Below are positions 15,231 to 22,359 of a stretch of DNA of 25,609 bases, piece by piece. Location: NCBI GenBank assembly GCA_002346745.1, contig DEAL01000009.1:96475-122083 (forward strand), written 5' to 3'. This DNA comes from Candidatus Neomicrothrix sp. UBA2983. GTDB taxonomy: Bacteria; Actinomycetota; Acidimicrobiia; Acidimicrobiales; MedAcidi-G1. How positions within the stretch are numbered: the first letter of the stretch is position 1; the number at the start of each line of letters is the position of its first letter. The notes under the pieces were generated by a model. The model had not been told where the DNA came from and ran no database searches. It worked only from the letters and a program-made list of their open reading frames with translations. The position numbers and the translations under genes were made by a program.

Positions 15231-15766
15231 TTGGCCGCCTTTCCGGCCTTGCGGGCCACGTACTCGTCGACGTACCGCACGCCCTTGCCCTTGTAGGGCT
15301 CGGGCTTGCGGAGCGAACGGATGTCGGCGGCGACCTGGCCCACGGCCTGCTTGTCGATGCCGGAGACCACGATGCGGGTCGGTTCGGGGACCTCGAAGCT
15401 CACGCCGTCGGGGGCCTTGACGTCGATCGAGTGGCTGTAGCCGAGCTGCAGCTCGAGGGCATTGCTGCCCTTCGCCACGGCCCTGTAGCCGACGCCGACG
15501 ATCTGGAGCTCCTTGGTGAAGCCCTCGGAGACGCCCACGACCATGTTGTTGACGAGCGAGCGGGCCAGGCCGTGCAGGGCCCGGTTGCGGCGCTCGTCGT
15601 CGGAGCGCTCGACGAGCAGCTCCTCGCCCTCCTGGCGAACGGTGATGTCGCCGGGCACGTCGAAATCCAGCGAGCCCTTCGGGCCGGTCACGGCGACGTT
15701 GCCTCCCTGGATGGTCACCTCGACGCCCGAGGGCACGGTGATCGGGGCCTTGCCGATGCGGGACAT
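15227..15766 (-). CDS. rplF: 50S ribosomal protein L6
   Basis: Large-subunit protein near the sarcin-ricin loop and the factor-binding site. The 179-residue product begins MSRIGKAPITVPSGVEV and has two alpha/beta repeats, with VTGPKGSL (26-33), HGLARSLVNNMVVGVSEGF (about 65-83), the QIVGVGYRA motif (88-96) and the C-terminal signature region EPYKGKGVRYVDEYVARKAGK. ATG at 15766 is 11 bases after the rpsH stop. Confidence 0.98.
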   Translation of the reverse strand: MSRIGKAPITVPSGVEVTIQGGNVAVTGPKGSLDFDVPGDITVRQEGEELLVERSDDERRNRALHGLARSLVNNMVVGVSEGFTKELQIVGVGYRAVAKGSNALELQLGYSHSIDVKAPDGVSFEVPEPTRIVVSGIDKQAVGQVAADIRSLRKPEPYKGKGVRYVDEYVARKAGKAAK

Positions 15767-15777
15767 GACGGCCTCCT

Positions 15778-16182
15778 CTACCAGACGTAGCAGAGGATCT
15801 CTCCGCCGATCTTGCGGCGGCGAGCCTCGCGGTCGCTCATCAGGCCCCGGCTGGTGCTGACCACGGCGACGCCGAGGCCGCCCAGCACGCGGGGGATCGT
15901 GTCGGACTTGCGGTAGACGCGCAGGCCGGGCTTGGAGATCCGCTGGATCCCGGAGATCACCCGCTCGCGCTCCGGCGAGTACTTGAGCCGGATAGTGAGC
16001 TCCTTGCCGGGGCCGCGTCGGGCGTCCTCGACCTGGTAGTCGATGATGTAGCCCTCGGACTTGAGCACGTCGGCCAGCGCCACCTTCTGCTTCGACGACG
16101 GCATCGAGACGCCGTCGTGCATCGCCTGGTTGGCGTTGCGCAGGCGCGTCAGCATGTCGGCGACGGGGTCGGTCATCGTCAT
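15778..16182 (-). CDS. rpsH: 30S ribosomal protein S8
   Basis: Binds the central domain of 16S rRNA. In Escherichia coli S8 also represses the spc operon by binding its mRNA; whether that happens here cannot be told. The 134-residue product begins MTMTDPVADMLTRLRNANQA, has SKPGLRVYRKSDTIPRVLGG (about 83-102) and ends VSTSRGLMSDREARRRKIGGEILCYVW-like, written here in parts: STSRGLMSDREAR then GGEILCYVW. I chose ATG at 16182 over ATG at 16176 because GGAGG sits about 6 bases upstream and the family begins MTMTDP. It starts 13 bases after rpsN. Confidence 0.98.
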   Translation of the reverse strand: MTMTDPVADMLTRLRNANQAMHDGVSMPSSKQKVALADVLKSEGYIIDYQVEDARRGPGKELTIRLKYSPERERVISGIQRISKPGLRVYRKSDTIPRVLGGLGVAVVSTSRGLMSDREARRRKIGGEILCYVW

Positions 16183-16195
16183 GTCGTCCCTCCCC

Positions 16196-16381
16196 TCACC
16201 AGCTCGACTTCACCATGCCGGGGATCTCTCCGGCATGGGCCATCGTCCGCAGACAGACCCGGCACAGGTTGAAGGCCCGGTACACCGAGCGCGGCCGGCC
16301 ACAGCGGCGGCAGCGGGTGTAGGCGCGCACCTTGAACTTGGGGGTCTTCTGCTGCTTGTTGACGAGTGCTTTCTTCGCCAT
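16196..16381 (-). CDS. rpsN: 30S ribosomal protein S14, zinc-binding (type Z)
   Basis: Late-assembly head protein of the small subunit. The 61-residue product is the short zinc form: Cys24, Cys27, Cys40 and Cys43 make the ligand set within RCRRCGRPRSVYRAF and LCRVCLR, and it ends GEIPGMVKSSW as usual. ATG at 16381 shares its A with the TGA stop of rplE. Many actinobacteria also carry a longer zinc-free paralogue elsewhere; none is in this window. Confidence 0.98.
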   Translation of the reverse strand: MAKKALVNKQQKTPKFKVRAYTRCRRCGRPRSVYRAFNLCRVCLRTMAHAGEIPGMVKSSW

Positions 16382-16950
16382 CAGTTCACCTCAGGTCGGA
16401 ACGGGAACCCGAAGGCGTCGAGGAGGGCCCGGCCTGCCTCGTCCGTGTCGGCGGACGTCACGATCGTGATGTCCATGCCGCGGGTCGCATCCACGGTGTC
16501 GTAGTCGATTTCGGGAAAGATCAGCTGTTCGGTCACGCCGAACGTGTAGTTGCCCCGGCCGTCGAAGGACCGGTTGTTGAGGCCGCGGAAGTCGCGGATC
16601 CTCGGGATCGCCAGGTTCATCAGGCGGTCCAGGAACTCGTACATCCGGTCGCCGCGGAGGGTCGCCTTGGCGCCGATGGCCTGGCCCTCGCGGAGCTTGA
16701 AGTTCGAGATCGACTTCTTGGCCCGGGTGACGAGCGGCTTCTGGCCGGTGATGACCTCGAGGTCGGCGAGGGCGCCGTCGAGCTGCTTGGCCTGCTGGGC
16801 CGCGCCGCCGACGCCCATGTTGACGACGATCTTCACCAGCTTGGGGACCTGCATGACGTTCGCCAGGCCCAGCTGCTCCTGGAGCGCCGGCCGGATCTCG
16901 TCGCGGTAGCGGTCGCCCAGGCGGACCGCGGTGCTCAGTGCCTCAGCCAT
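16381..16950 (-). CDS. rplE: 50S ribosomal protein L5
   Basis: Binds 5S rRNA and contacts the P-site tRNA. The 189-residue product has MQVPKLVKIVVNMGVGGAAQ (33-52), the L5 signature LEVITGQKPLVTRAKKSISN (64-83), FKLREGQAIGAKATLRG (84-100) and the ending DEAGRALLDAFGFPF. ATG at 16950 gives the standard N-terminus; it overlaps the end of rplX by 8 bases, the longest overlap in the cluster. The open frame reaches further upstream without similarity. Confidence 0.98.
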   Translation of the reverse strand: MAEALSTAVRLGDRYRDEIRPALQEQLGLANVMQVPKLVKIVVNMGVGGAAQQAKQLDGALADLEVITGQKPLVTRAKKSISNFKLREGQAIGAKATLRGDRMYEFLDRLMNLAIPRIRDFRGLNNRSFDGRGNYTFGVTEQLIFPEIDYDTVDATRGMDITIVTSADTDEAGRALLDAFGFPFRPEVN

Positions 16951-17257
16951 CGAGGTCCACCCCCGTTCGCTTGCAGACCCGCACCTTGGCACCGTCGTCG
17001 GCGAACCGGTAGCCGATGCGGGTGGGCTTGTGGTCGGCCGGGCTCAGGATCGCCACGTTGGACACGTGGATCGGCATGGCCTTGTCGATGATGCCACCCT
17101 GCATGGTGGCCCGGGTGGGCTTCTGGTGGCGCTTGGCCATGTTGACGCCCTCGACGATGACCTTGTCCTCGGTGGGGATGGCTCGGCTCACGACGCCCTC
17201 CTTGCCGCGATCCTTGCCGGCGAGCACGCGGACCTTGTCGCCCTTGCGGATCTTCAT
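16943..17257 (-). CDS. rplX: 50S ribosomal protein L24
   Basis: Assembly-initiating large-subunit protein near the tunnel exit. The 104-residue product begins MKIRKGDKVRVLAGKDRGKE, the KOW motif that defines the family, and continues with VIVEGVNMAKRHQKPTR and IHVSNVAILSP. ATG at 17257 is 1 base after the rplN stop, and its end overlaps rplE by 8 bases. Confidence 0.98.
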   Translation of the reverse strand: MKIRKGDKVRVLAGKDRGKEGVVSRAIPTEDKVIVEGVNMAKRHQKPTRATMQGGIIDKAMPIHVSNVAILSPADHKPTRIGYRFADDGAKVRVCKRTGVDLDG

Positions 17258-17258
17258 G

Positions 17259-17627
17259 TCAGAGCACCTCCGGCGCCAGCGAGACGATGCGCATGAACTT
17301 CTTCTCCCGCAGCTCCCGGCCGACCGGGCCGAAGATGCGGGTGCCGCGGGGCTGCATCTGGTCGTTGATGAGCACGGCGGCGTTCTCGTCGAAGCGGATG
17401 TACGAGCCGTCGGGGCGGCGCCGCTCCTTCTTGGTGCGGACGACCACGCACTTGACGATTTCGCCCTTCTTGACGGCGGCGCCCGGGTTGGCCTCCTTGA
17501 CGGTGGCCGTGAAGACGTCGCCGATCGAGGCGTACCGGCGCTTCGAGCCGCCGAGGACCTTGATGCACAGGACCTCGCGCGCGCCCGAGTTGTCGGCCAC
17601 CCGGAGTCGGGTCTCCTGCTGGATCAT
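17259..17627 (-). CDS. rplN: 50S ribosomal protein L14
   Basis: Large-subunit protein at the intersubunit face that contacts 16S rRNA. The 122-residue length is the exact family standard. Motifs: MIQQETRLRVADNSGAREVL (1-20), GDVFTATVKEANPGAAVKKG (36-55), VVRTKKERRRPDGSYIRFDE and ARG-TRIFGPVGREL-type sequence (RGTRIFGPVGREL). ATG at 17627 shares its A with the TAA stop of rpsQ. Confidence 0.98.
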   Translation of the reverse strand: MIQQETRLRVADNSGAREVLCIKVLGGSKRRYASIGDVFTATVKEANPGAAVKKGEIVKCVVVRTKKERRRPDGSYIRFDENAAVLINDQMQPRGTRIFGPVGRELREKKFMRIVSLAPEVL

Positions 17628-17899
17628 TACTTGGCCCTCTCGAGGATCTCGACGAGGCGCCAGCGCTTGAGCTTCGACTGCGGGCGGGTCTCCTGGACCC
17701 GGACCCGGTCGCCGGTGCGCAGCTCGTTGGACTCGTCGTGGACGTGCAGGCGCTTGCTGCGCTGCACGGTCTTGGCGTACCGGCGGTGGCGGACCCGGTC
17801 GACGACCTCGACGATCGCCGTCTTGTCCTGCCGGTCGGAGACGACCAGCCCCTCGCGCACCTTACGGGCGTTGGGACGGGTGTCGGTGGTCTCGGCCAT
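17627..17899 (-). CDS. rpsQ: 30S ribosomal protein S17
   Basis: Primary 16S rRNA binder. The 90-residue product has REGLVVSDRQDKTAIVEV (15-32), RHRRYAKTVQRSKRLHVHDE (37-56) and the signature GDRVRVQETRPQSKLKRWRL (63-82). ATG at 17899 shares its A with the TGA stop of rpmC and sets the usual length; the open frame runs further upstream within rpmC but has no similarity to S17. Confidence 0.98.
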   Translation of the reverse strand: MAETTDTRPNARKVREGLVVSDRQDKTAIVEVVDRVRHRRYAKTVQRSKRLHVHDESNELRTGDRVRVQETRPQSKLKRWRLVEILERAK

Positions 17900-18132
17900 C
17901 ACTCGGCCACCTCCTCGACGGCCGCGACGCTCTCGGCGACCTCGATCTCGCGGGCCCGCAGCTCGGTGAGGAGCCGGGCCACCTCCTTCTTGACCTGCCC
18001 CAGGCGGGAGTGGTTCTCCAGCTGGCCGGTGACCAGCTGAAAGCGCAGGTTGAACAGTTCTTCCTTGGACTCGCCGAGGCGCTCGAGCAGGTCGGTGTCG
18101 CCCAGGTCGGCCAGTACCTTCTTGCGGGCCAC
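17899..18132 (-). CDS. rpmC: 50S ribosomal protein L29
   Basis: Two-helix large-subunit protein at the tunnel exit, part of the docking site for SRP and trigger factor. The 77-residue product has LGESKEELFNLRFQLVTGQL (19-38), LGQVKKEVARLLTELRARE (44-62) and a short acidic ending VAAVEEVAE. The start is GTG at 18132, sharing its G with the TAG stop of rplP. Confidence 0.97.
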   Translation of the reverse strand: MARKKVLADLGDTDLLERLGESKEELFNLRFQLVTGQLENHSRLGQVKKEVARLLTELRAREIEVAESVAAVEEVAE

Positions 18133-18548
18133 TAGAAGCCCTCCTCACGCTCGATGAAGCGTGCCTTCACGGGCAGCTTCTGGATGGCCCGGTTGATGGC
18201 CGAACGGGCGACCTCCGGGTCCGAGTACGAGAGCTCGAACAGGATGCGGCCCGGCTTCACGACGGCGACCCAGTGTTCGGGGTTGCCCTTGCCGGAGCCC
18301 ATCCGGGTCTCGGCCGGCTTCTGGGTGACCGGCTTGTCCGGGAACACGTTGATCCACACCTTGCCGCCGCGCTTGATGTGGCGGGTCATGGCGATACGGG
18401 CGGCCTCGATCTGGCGGGCGGTGATCCAGCCCGGCTCGAGGGCCTGGATGCCGTACTCGCCGAACGTGACGTCGGTCTGGCCCTTCGAGTTGCCCTTCAT
18501 GCGGCCGCGCTGGTGCTTGCGGTGCTTGGTCTTCTTCGGCATCAACAT
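18132..18548 (-). CDS. rplP: 50S ribosomal protein L16
   Basis: Large-subunit protein that positions A-site tRNA. The 138-residue product begins MLMPKKTKHRKHQRGRMKGN, followed by FGEYGIQALEPGWITARQIE (29-48), AARIAMTRHIKRGGKVWI and the loop KPAETRMGSGKGNPEHWVA (about 77-95), whose Arg corresponds to the residue hydroxylated in E. coli. I kept ATG at 18548 because the family starts MLMPK; ATG at 18542 is possible. It begins 2 bases after rpsC. Confidence 0.98.
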   Translation of the reverse strand: MLMPKKTKHRKHQRGRMKGNSKGQTDVTFGEYGIQALEPGWITARQIEAARIAMTRHIKRGGKVWINVFPDKPVTQKPAETRMGSGKGNPEHWVAVVKPGRILFELSYSDPEVARSAINRAIQKLPVKARFIEREEGF

Positions 18549-18550
18549 GA

Positions 18551-19483
18551 TCAGTCACCGTCCCCGGGGCGGAAGTGCGGGGTCTCGTGGTGCTCGCGGG
18601 TCGAGGCCTCGATGGCCTCCTCCTCGGCGAGGAGCTTCTCGAACTCGGCGTCGCCCTCCTTGACCAGCGGTGCCGGCTCTTCGGACTCGACGGCCTCCCC
18701 GGCGGGTGCGGAGGCGGCGGCGTCCTCGGCCTCGGCCTGGCGGCGACGGGCGGCGGCCGACGAGACGACCGTGCGCGTCTTGGTCTGGCCGGAGGTCTCG
18801 CCCACGGCCATGGCGGCCTCGCGGGTGATCTTGTCCTCCAGTTGGCTCTTGTAGGGCAGGATGTCGCCCTTGTAGATCCACACCTTCACGCCGATCCGGC
18901 CGTAGGTGGTATGGGCCTCGCGGAAGCCGTAGTCGATGTCGGCACGCAGCGTGTGCAGCGGTACCCGTCCCTCGCGGTACCACTCGGTGCGGCTCATCTC
19001 GGCGCCACCCAGGCGTCCCGCGCACTGGACACGGATGCCGAGGGCGCCTGCCTTCTGGGCGTTCTGGACGGCCCGCTTCATGGCCCGGCGGAAGGCGACC
19101 CTGCCGGCCAGCTGGTCGGCCACGCCCTGGGCGATGAGGGCGGCGTCGAGCTCCGGCTCCTTGATCTCCTGGATGTTGAGCTGGACCCGGTTGTTGCCGC
19201 TGATCTGGCCGAGACCGGCGCGGAGGCGGTCGGCCTCGGAGCCCTTGCGGCCGATCACGATGCCGGGACGGGCGGTGTGGACGTCGATCCGCAAGCGGTC
19301 ACGGGTGCGTTCGACCTCGATGCGGCTGATGGCGGCGTGCGGCAACTCGGTGCGCAGGAAGTCGCGGATCTTCCAGTCCTCGATGATGTTGTCGGCGTAT
19401 TCCTGCCGGGTGGCGAACCACCGGGACTTCCAGTCGGTGGTGACCCCCAGCCGGAAGCCGTACGGGTTGACCTTCTGCCCCAT
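18551..19483 (-). CDS. rpsC: 30S ribosomal protein S3 with long acidic C-terminal tail
   Basis: Head protein at the mRNA entry channel, with RNA-binding and helicase roles. The 310-residue product is longer than typical S3 (about 210-275). The core is normal: MGQKVNPYGFRLGVTTDWKS (1-20), the type II KH domain with its GRKG loop (78-81) and the C-terminal domain with GRLGGAEMSRTEWYREGRVP (156-175) and DIDYG. Residues from about 211 to 310 are an added tail, first Ala/Arg-rich and then Glu/Asp-rich, ending HFRPGDGD. ATG at 19483 shares its A with the TGA stop of rplV. Confidence 0.97.
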   Translation of the reverse strand: MGQKVNPYGFRLGVTTDWKSRWFATRQEYADNIIEDWKIRDFLRTELPHAAISRIEVERTRDRLRIDVHTARPGIVIGRKGSEADRLRAGLGQISGNNRVQLNIQEIKEPELDAALIAQGVADQLAGRVAFRRAMKRAVQNAQKAGALGIRVQCAGRLGGAEMSRTEWYREGRVPLHTLRADIDYGFREAHTTYGRIGVKVWIYKGDILPYKSQLEDKITREAAMAVGETSGQTKTRTVVSSAAARRRQAEAEDAAASAPAGEAVESEEPAPLVKEGDAEFEKLLAEEEAIEASTREHHETPHFRPGDGD

Positions 19484-20226
19484 CAGGCACGCTCCTCGGC
19501 GTCGTCTTCGGCGTCGCCGTCGTCGTTCGTCTCGTCCTCGTCGGCCTCGTCGGCCTCGGCCACGGTCTCCTCGACCTCTTCGGCCTCGTCGGCTTCGACC
19601 TCTTCCGCCTCGACGGCAGCATCCGCCTCGACGGCAGCATCCGCCTCGACGGCGGCGTCCACGGCCTCTTCGGCCTCGTCCACGGCGACCTCGTCGTGGT
19701 CATGGTCGTGCTCATGATCGTGGTCGTGCTCTGCCTCGCGGGCGGCCTCGGCAGCCCGGCTCTTCTCGACGCGCTCCCGACGGGAGGCGGCGGCACGGGC
19801 GTTGGCGCCGGCCCGGTCGCGCAGGGCGTCCTGGGCAGCCATGCGCTCGAGTTCTTCGGCGGTGTAGCGGCTCACCACCATCGTGATGTGGCAGGTCCGC
19901 TTGTTGATCCGGGTGGCGCGGCCCCGGGCCCGGGGGCGCCAGCGCTTGAGGGTCGGGCCCTCGTCGGCGTAGCAGGCCGACACGAACAGCTCCTCGGCCG
20001 GCACCTCGTCGTTGTGCTCGGCGTTGGCGACGGCGGAGTCGAGGCACTTGGCGACCACGTCGGAGACGCTGCGCTCCGAGAACGCCAGGATCTCGCTGGC
20101 CCGCCCGTAGGACTCGCCGCGGACGAGGTCGAGCACGGCACGCGCCTTGGAGGCCGACACGCGCACGTGGCGGGCGACGGCCCGGGTGCCGGGGCGGCCC
20201 TCGTTGGTCTTGACGGCGGTGGCCAT
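19483..20226 (-). CDS. rplV: 50S ribosomal protein L22 with His/Asp and acidic tail
   Basis: Lines the peptide exit tunnel through its beta hairpin. The normal core covers residues 1-120, with RVSASKARAVLDLVRG (22-37), LKRWRPRARGRATRINKRTC (93-112) and HITMVVS. The product is 247 residues, about twice the 110-120 of many bacteria. The added tail has a basic coil (about 125-166), a His/Asp run HDHDHEHDHDHDE (167-179), a DAAVEA unit repeated three times (190-207) and a strongly acidic end. The tail likely leaves the ribosome surface; a metal-binding role for the His run is inference. ATG at 20226 shares its A with the TGA stop of rpsS. Confidence 0.96.
   Translation of the reverse strand: MATAVKTNEGRPGTRAVARHVRVSASKARAVLDLVRGESYGRASEILAFSERSVSDVVAKCLDSAVANAEHNDEVPAEELFVSACYADEGPTLKRWRPRARGRATRINKRTCHITMVVSRYTAEELERMAAQDALRDRAGANARAAASRRERVEKSRAAEAAREAEHDHDHEHDHDHDEVAVDEAEEAVDAAVEADAAVEADAAVEAEEVEADEAEEVEETVAEADEADEDETNDDGDAEDDAEERA
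19604..19657. repeat. 18-bp tandem repeat, three copies, inside rplV
   Basis: TCCGCCTCGACGGCAGCA occurs at 19604-19621 and exactly again at 19622-19639; a third copy with two changes is at 19640-19657. On the rplV strand each encodes a DAAVEA-type unit of the acidic tail. The length is a multiple of three, so copy-number change would keep the frame. Confidence 0.85.
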
Positions 20227-20504
20227 CAGCGACGCACCCCCTTCTCCTGGCCGGCATGGGACCGGAAGGTCCGGGTGGGGGCGAACTCGCCCAGCTTGTG
20301 GCCCACCATCGACTCGGTGACGTACACCGGGACGTGCTTGCGGCCGTCGTGGACGGCCAGGGTGTGGCCGACCATGTCGGGGATGATCGTGGACCGGCGG
20401 GACCAGGTCTTGATGACCTTCTTCTCGCCGGACTCGTTCAGGTCGTCGACCTTCTTGAGCAGGTGGTCGTCGACGAAGGGACCCTTCTTGAGACTGCGTG
20501 GCAT
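20226..20504 (-). CDS. rpsS: 30S ribosomal protein S19
   Basis: Head protein that forms a complex with S13 near the A-site. The 92-residue product begins MPRSLKKGPFVDDHLLKKV and has TWSRRSTIIPDMVGHTLAVH (33-52), the signature DGRKHVPVYVTESMVGHKLG (53-72) and FAPTRTFRSHAG. ATG at 20504 is 6 bases after the rplB stop. Length and sequence are standard. Confidence 0.98.
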   Translation of the reverse strand: MPRSLKKGPFVDDHLLKKVDDLNESGEKKVIKTWSRRSTIIPDMVGHTLAVHDGRKHVPVYVTESMVGHKLGEFAPTRTFRSHAGQEKGVRR

Positions 20505-20510
20505 CGCTGC

Positions 20511-21347
20511 CTACCTCCGCGATCCGCGCCGACGTCGACGACGCACGATCAACTTGTCGGACTGCTTGCCCCGCTGGCGGGTACGGCCCTCGGGCTTGCC
20601 CCAGGGAGACACGGGGTGGCGGCCACCGGAGGACTTGCCCTCGCCGCCGCCCAGCGGGTGGTCGATCGGGTTCATGGCGACGCCGCGGGTCTGGGGGCGG
20701 ACGCCCTTCCAGCGGTTGCGGCCGGCCTTGCCGATCTTGGTGAGCTCGTGCTCCTGGTTGCCGACCTCGCCGACGGTCGCCCGACAGTCGATGCGAACCC
20801 GGCGCATCTCGGTGCTGGGCAGGCGCAGGGTGGCGAAGTCGCCCTCCTTGGCCACGAGCTGGACGCTCGAGCCGGCGCTGCGGGCCATCTTGCCGCCGCC
20901 GCCGGGCTGCAACTCGACGTTGTGCACGACGGTACCGACGGGGATGTAGCGCAGCGGCAGGGCGTTGCCGGGGCGGATTTCGGAGCCCTGGCCGGACTGG
21001 AGACGGTCGCCGACCTCGACGCCCTTGGGGGCGAGGATGTAGCGCTTCTCGCCGTCGTGGTAGTGCAGCAGCAGGATGCGGCAGCTGCGGTTGGGGTCGT
21101 ACTCGACGGCCGCCACCTTGGCGGGGACGCCGTCCTTGTTGCGCCGGAAGTCGATGACCCGGTACTGGCGCTTGTGGCCGCCACCGCGGTGGCGGGCGGT
21201 CTTGCGGCCGTAGTTGTTGCGGCCACCCGTCGACGTCTTCTTCTCGACCAGCGACTTCTCTGGGGTCGACTTCGTGATCGCCGAAAAGTCGGAGACGGTC
21301 TGGAACCGGCGGCCCGGACTGGTCGGCTTGCGCTTGCGCTGCGGCAT
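20511..21347 (-). CDS. rplB: 50S ribosomal protein L2
   Basis: Core large-subunit protein required for subunit association and close to the peptidyl transferase centre. The 278-residue product has RKRKPTSPGRRFQTVSD (4-20), GGRNNYGRKTARHRGGGHKR (41-60), RNKDGVPAKV, RYIPVGTVVHNVELQPGGGG (133-152) and RPQTRGVAMNPIDH (218-231 region). The family motif DHPHGGGEG reads DHPLGGGEG here: His230 (E. coli His229 without Met) is kept, but the second His is Leu232, from codon CTG. ATG at 21347 is 5 bases after rplW and gives the usual start; the open frame extends far upstream without similarity. Confidence 0.98.
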   Translation of the reverse strand: MPQRKRKPTSPGRRFQTVSDFSAITKSTPEKSLVEKKTSTGGRNNYGRKTARHRGGGHKRQYRVIDFRRNKDGVPAKVAAVEYDPNRSCRILLLHYHDGEKRYILAPKGVEVGDRLQSGQGSEIRPGNALPLRYIPVGTVVHNVELQPGGGGKMARSAGSSVQLVAKEGDFATLRLPSTEMRRVRIDCRATVGEVGNQEHELTKIGKAGRNRWKGVRPQTRGVAMNPIDHPLGGGEGKSSGGRHPVSPWGKPEGRTRQRGKQSDKLIVRRRRRRGSRR

Positions 21348-21352
21348 GGTGC

Positions 21353-21643
21353 TCAGACCTCGAACAGTTCGATGGTGTCGCCCTCGACGAGGGTGACGTA
21401 GGCCCGCTTGACGTCGGGTCGGCTGCCCCAGGTGCCCGTCCGCCGGTTGCGGCGGCGCTTGCCGTCTCGGTTCAGCGTGTTCACCTTGAGGACGCTGACG
21501 TCGAAGATGGACTCGACGGCGTCCCGGATCTCGGGCTTGGAGGCGGTGCGGGCGACCTCGAACGTGTAGACGTTCTCCTCCAGCAGGTTGTACGACTTCT
21601 CCGACACCATGGGGCGGAGGATGACGTCGCGTGCGTCCTTCAC
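21353..21643 (-). CDS. rplW: 50S ribosomal protein L23
   Basis: Tunnel-exit protein that docks trigger factor and SRP. The 96-residue product has DARDVILRPMVSEKSYNLLE (3-22), TFEVARTASKPEIRDAVE (27-44), VLKVNTLNRDGKRRRNRRTG (51-70) and DVKRAYVTLVEGDTIELF (77-94). The start is GTG at 21643, 5 bases after the rplD stop, with GGAG just upstream inside the end of rplD. A longer open frame upstream does not resemble L23. Confidence 0.97.
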   Translation of the reverse strand: MKDARDVILRPMVSEKSYNLLEENVYTFEVARTASKPEIRDAVESIFDVSVLKVNTLNRDGKRRRNRRTGTWGSRPDVKRAYVTLVEGDTIELFEV

Positions 21644-21648
21644 GGTCC

Positions 21649-22359
21649 CTACTCCTCCTCGTCGGCGGGGGTGTTGTCGCCGGCGGGCTCGTCGGCGAGC
21701 TCGTCGGCAGCGGGCGCCTCGGCCACCGGTGGGGCGACAGCGGCAGCCGGCCCACCGGAGGGAAGCGTGTCCCGGCTGAACACCACGACGTCGCTGACGA
21801 GCACGTCGTAGGCGTTGAGCTCGCCCGGCGAGAGCACGTGGACCTCGGAGAGGTTGGCAAAGCTCTTCCAGGTGTTGGTGTCGTCCCGATCCGCAACGAC
21901 CAGCACCCGGCCCTCGACGCCGAGGGCGACGAGGGCGGCGACGGCGTCCTTGGTGCGGGGCGCTGCGAAGCCCCAGGCGTCCACCACGACGACGTTGCCC
22001 TCGGCGGCCCGGTCGGAAAGGGCCGACCGCAGCGCCAACTGGATCATCTTCTTTGGGGTCTTCTGGGCGTAGCTGCGGGGCTTGGGTCCCAGAGCCACGC
22101 CGCCACCGCGCCACTGCGGGGAACGGATCGAACCGTGGCGGGCCCGGCCGGTGCCCTTCTGGCGCCAGGGCTTGGCACCGCCGCCCCGGACCTCGGCCCG
22201 GGTCTTGGTGCTCTGGGTGCCGCTGCGGCGGGCCGCCAGCTGGGCGGTAACGACCTGGTGCATGACGGCGGCGTTGGGCTCGATGCCGAAGGTGGCGTCA
22301 TCGAGCTCGACGGCACCCGCTTCGGTGCCGTTGATGGTGCGCATCGTGACGCTGGCCAT
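21649..22359 (-). CDS. rplD: 50S ribosomal protein L4 with acidic tail
   Basis: Tunnel-wall protein; in E. coli it also represses its own S10 operon by acting on the leader RNA. The 236-residue product has HQVVTAQLAARRSGTQSTKT (34-53), the tunnel loop VRGGGAKPWRQKGTGRARHG (57-76) and SPQWRGGGVALGPKPRSYAQ (80-99), all canonical. Residues from about 200 to 236 form an extra Ala/Pro-rich and then acidic tail ending PADEEE. ATG at 22359 shares its A with the TGA stop of rplC. Confidence 0.97.
   Translation of the reverse strand: MASVTMRTINGTEAGAVELDDATFGIEPNAAVMHQVVTAQLAARRSGTQSTKTRAEVRGGGAKPWRQKGTGRARHGSIRSPQWRGGGVALGPKPRSYAQKTPKKMIQLALRSALSDRAAEGNVVVVDAWGFAAPRTKDAVAALVALGVEGRVLVVADRDDTNTWKSFANLSEVHVLSPGELNAYDVLVSDVVVFSRDTLPSGGPAAAVAPPVAEAPAADELADEPAGDNTPADEEE

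Noticed and set aside
18575..19717. Plus-strand open frame with a long Ser/Ala run opposite rpsC and rplV
   Set aside because: The Ser/Ala run is the complement of the acidic tail codons of L22, so it is a shadow.
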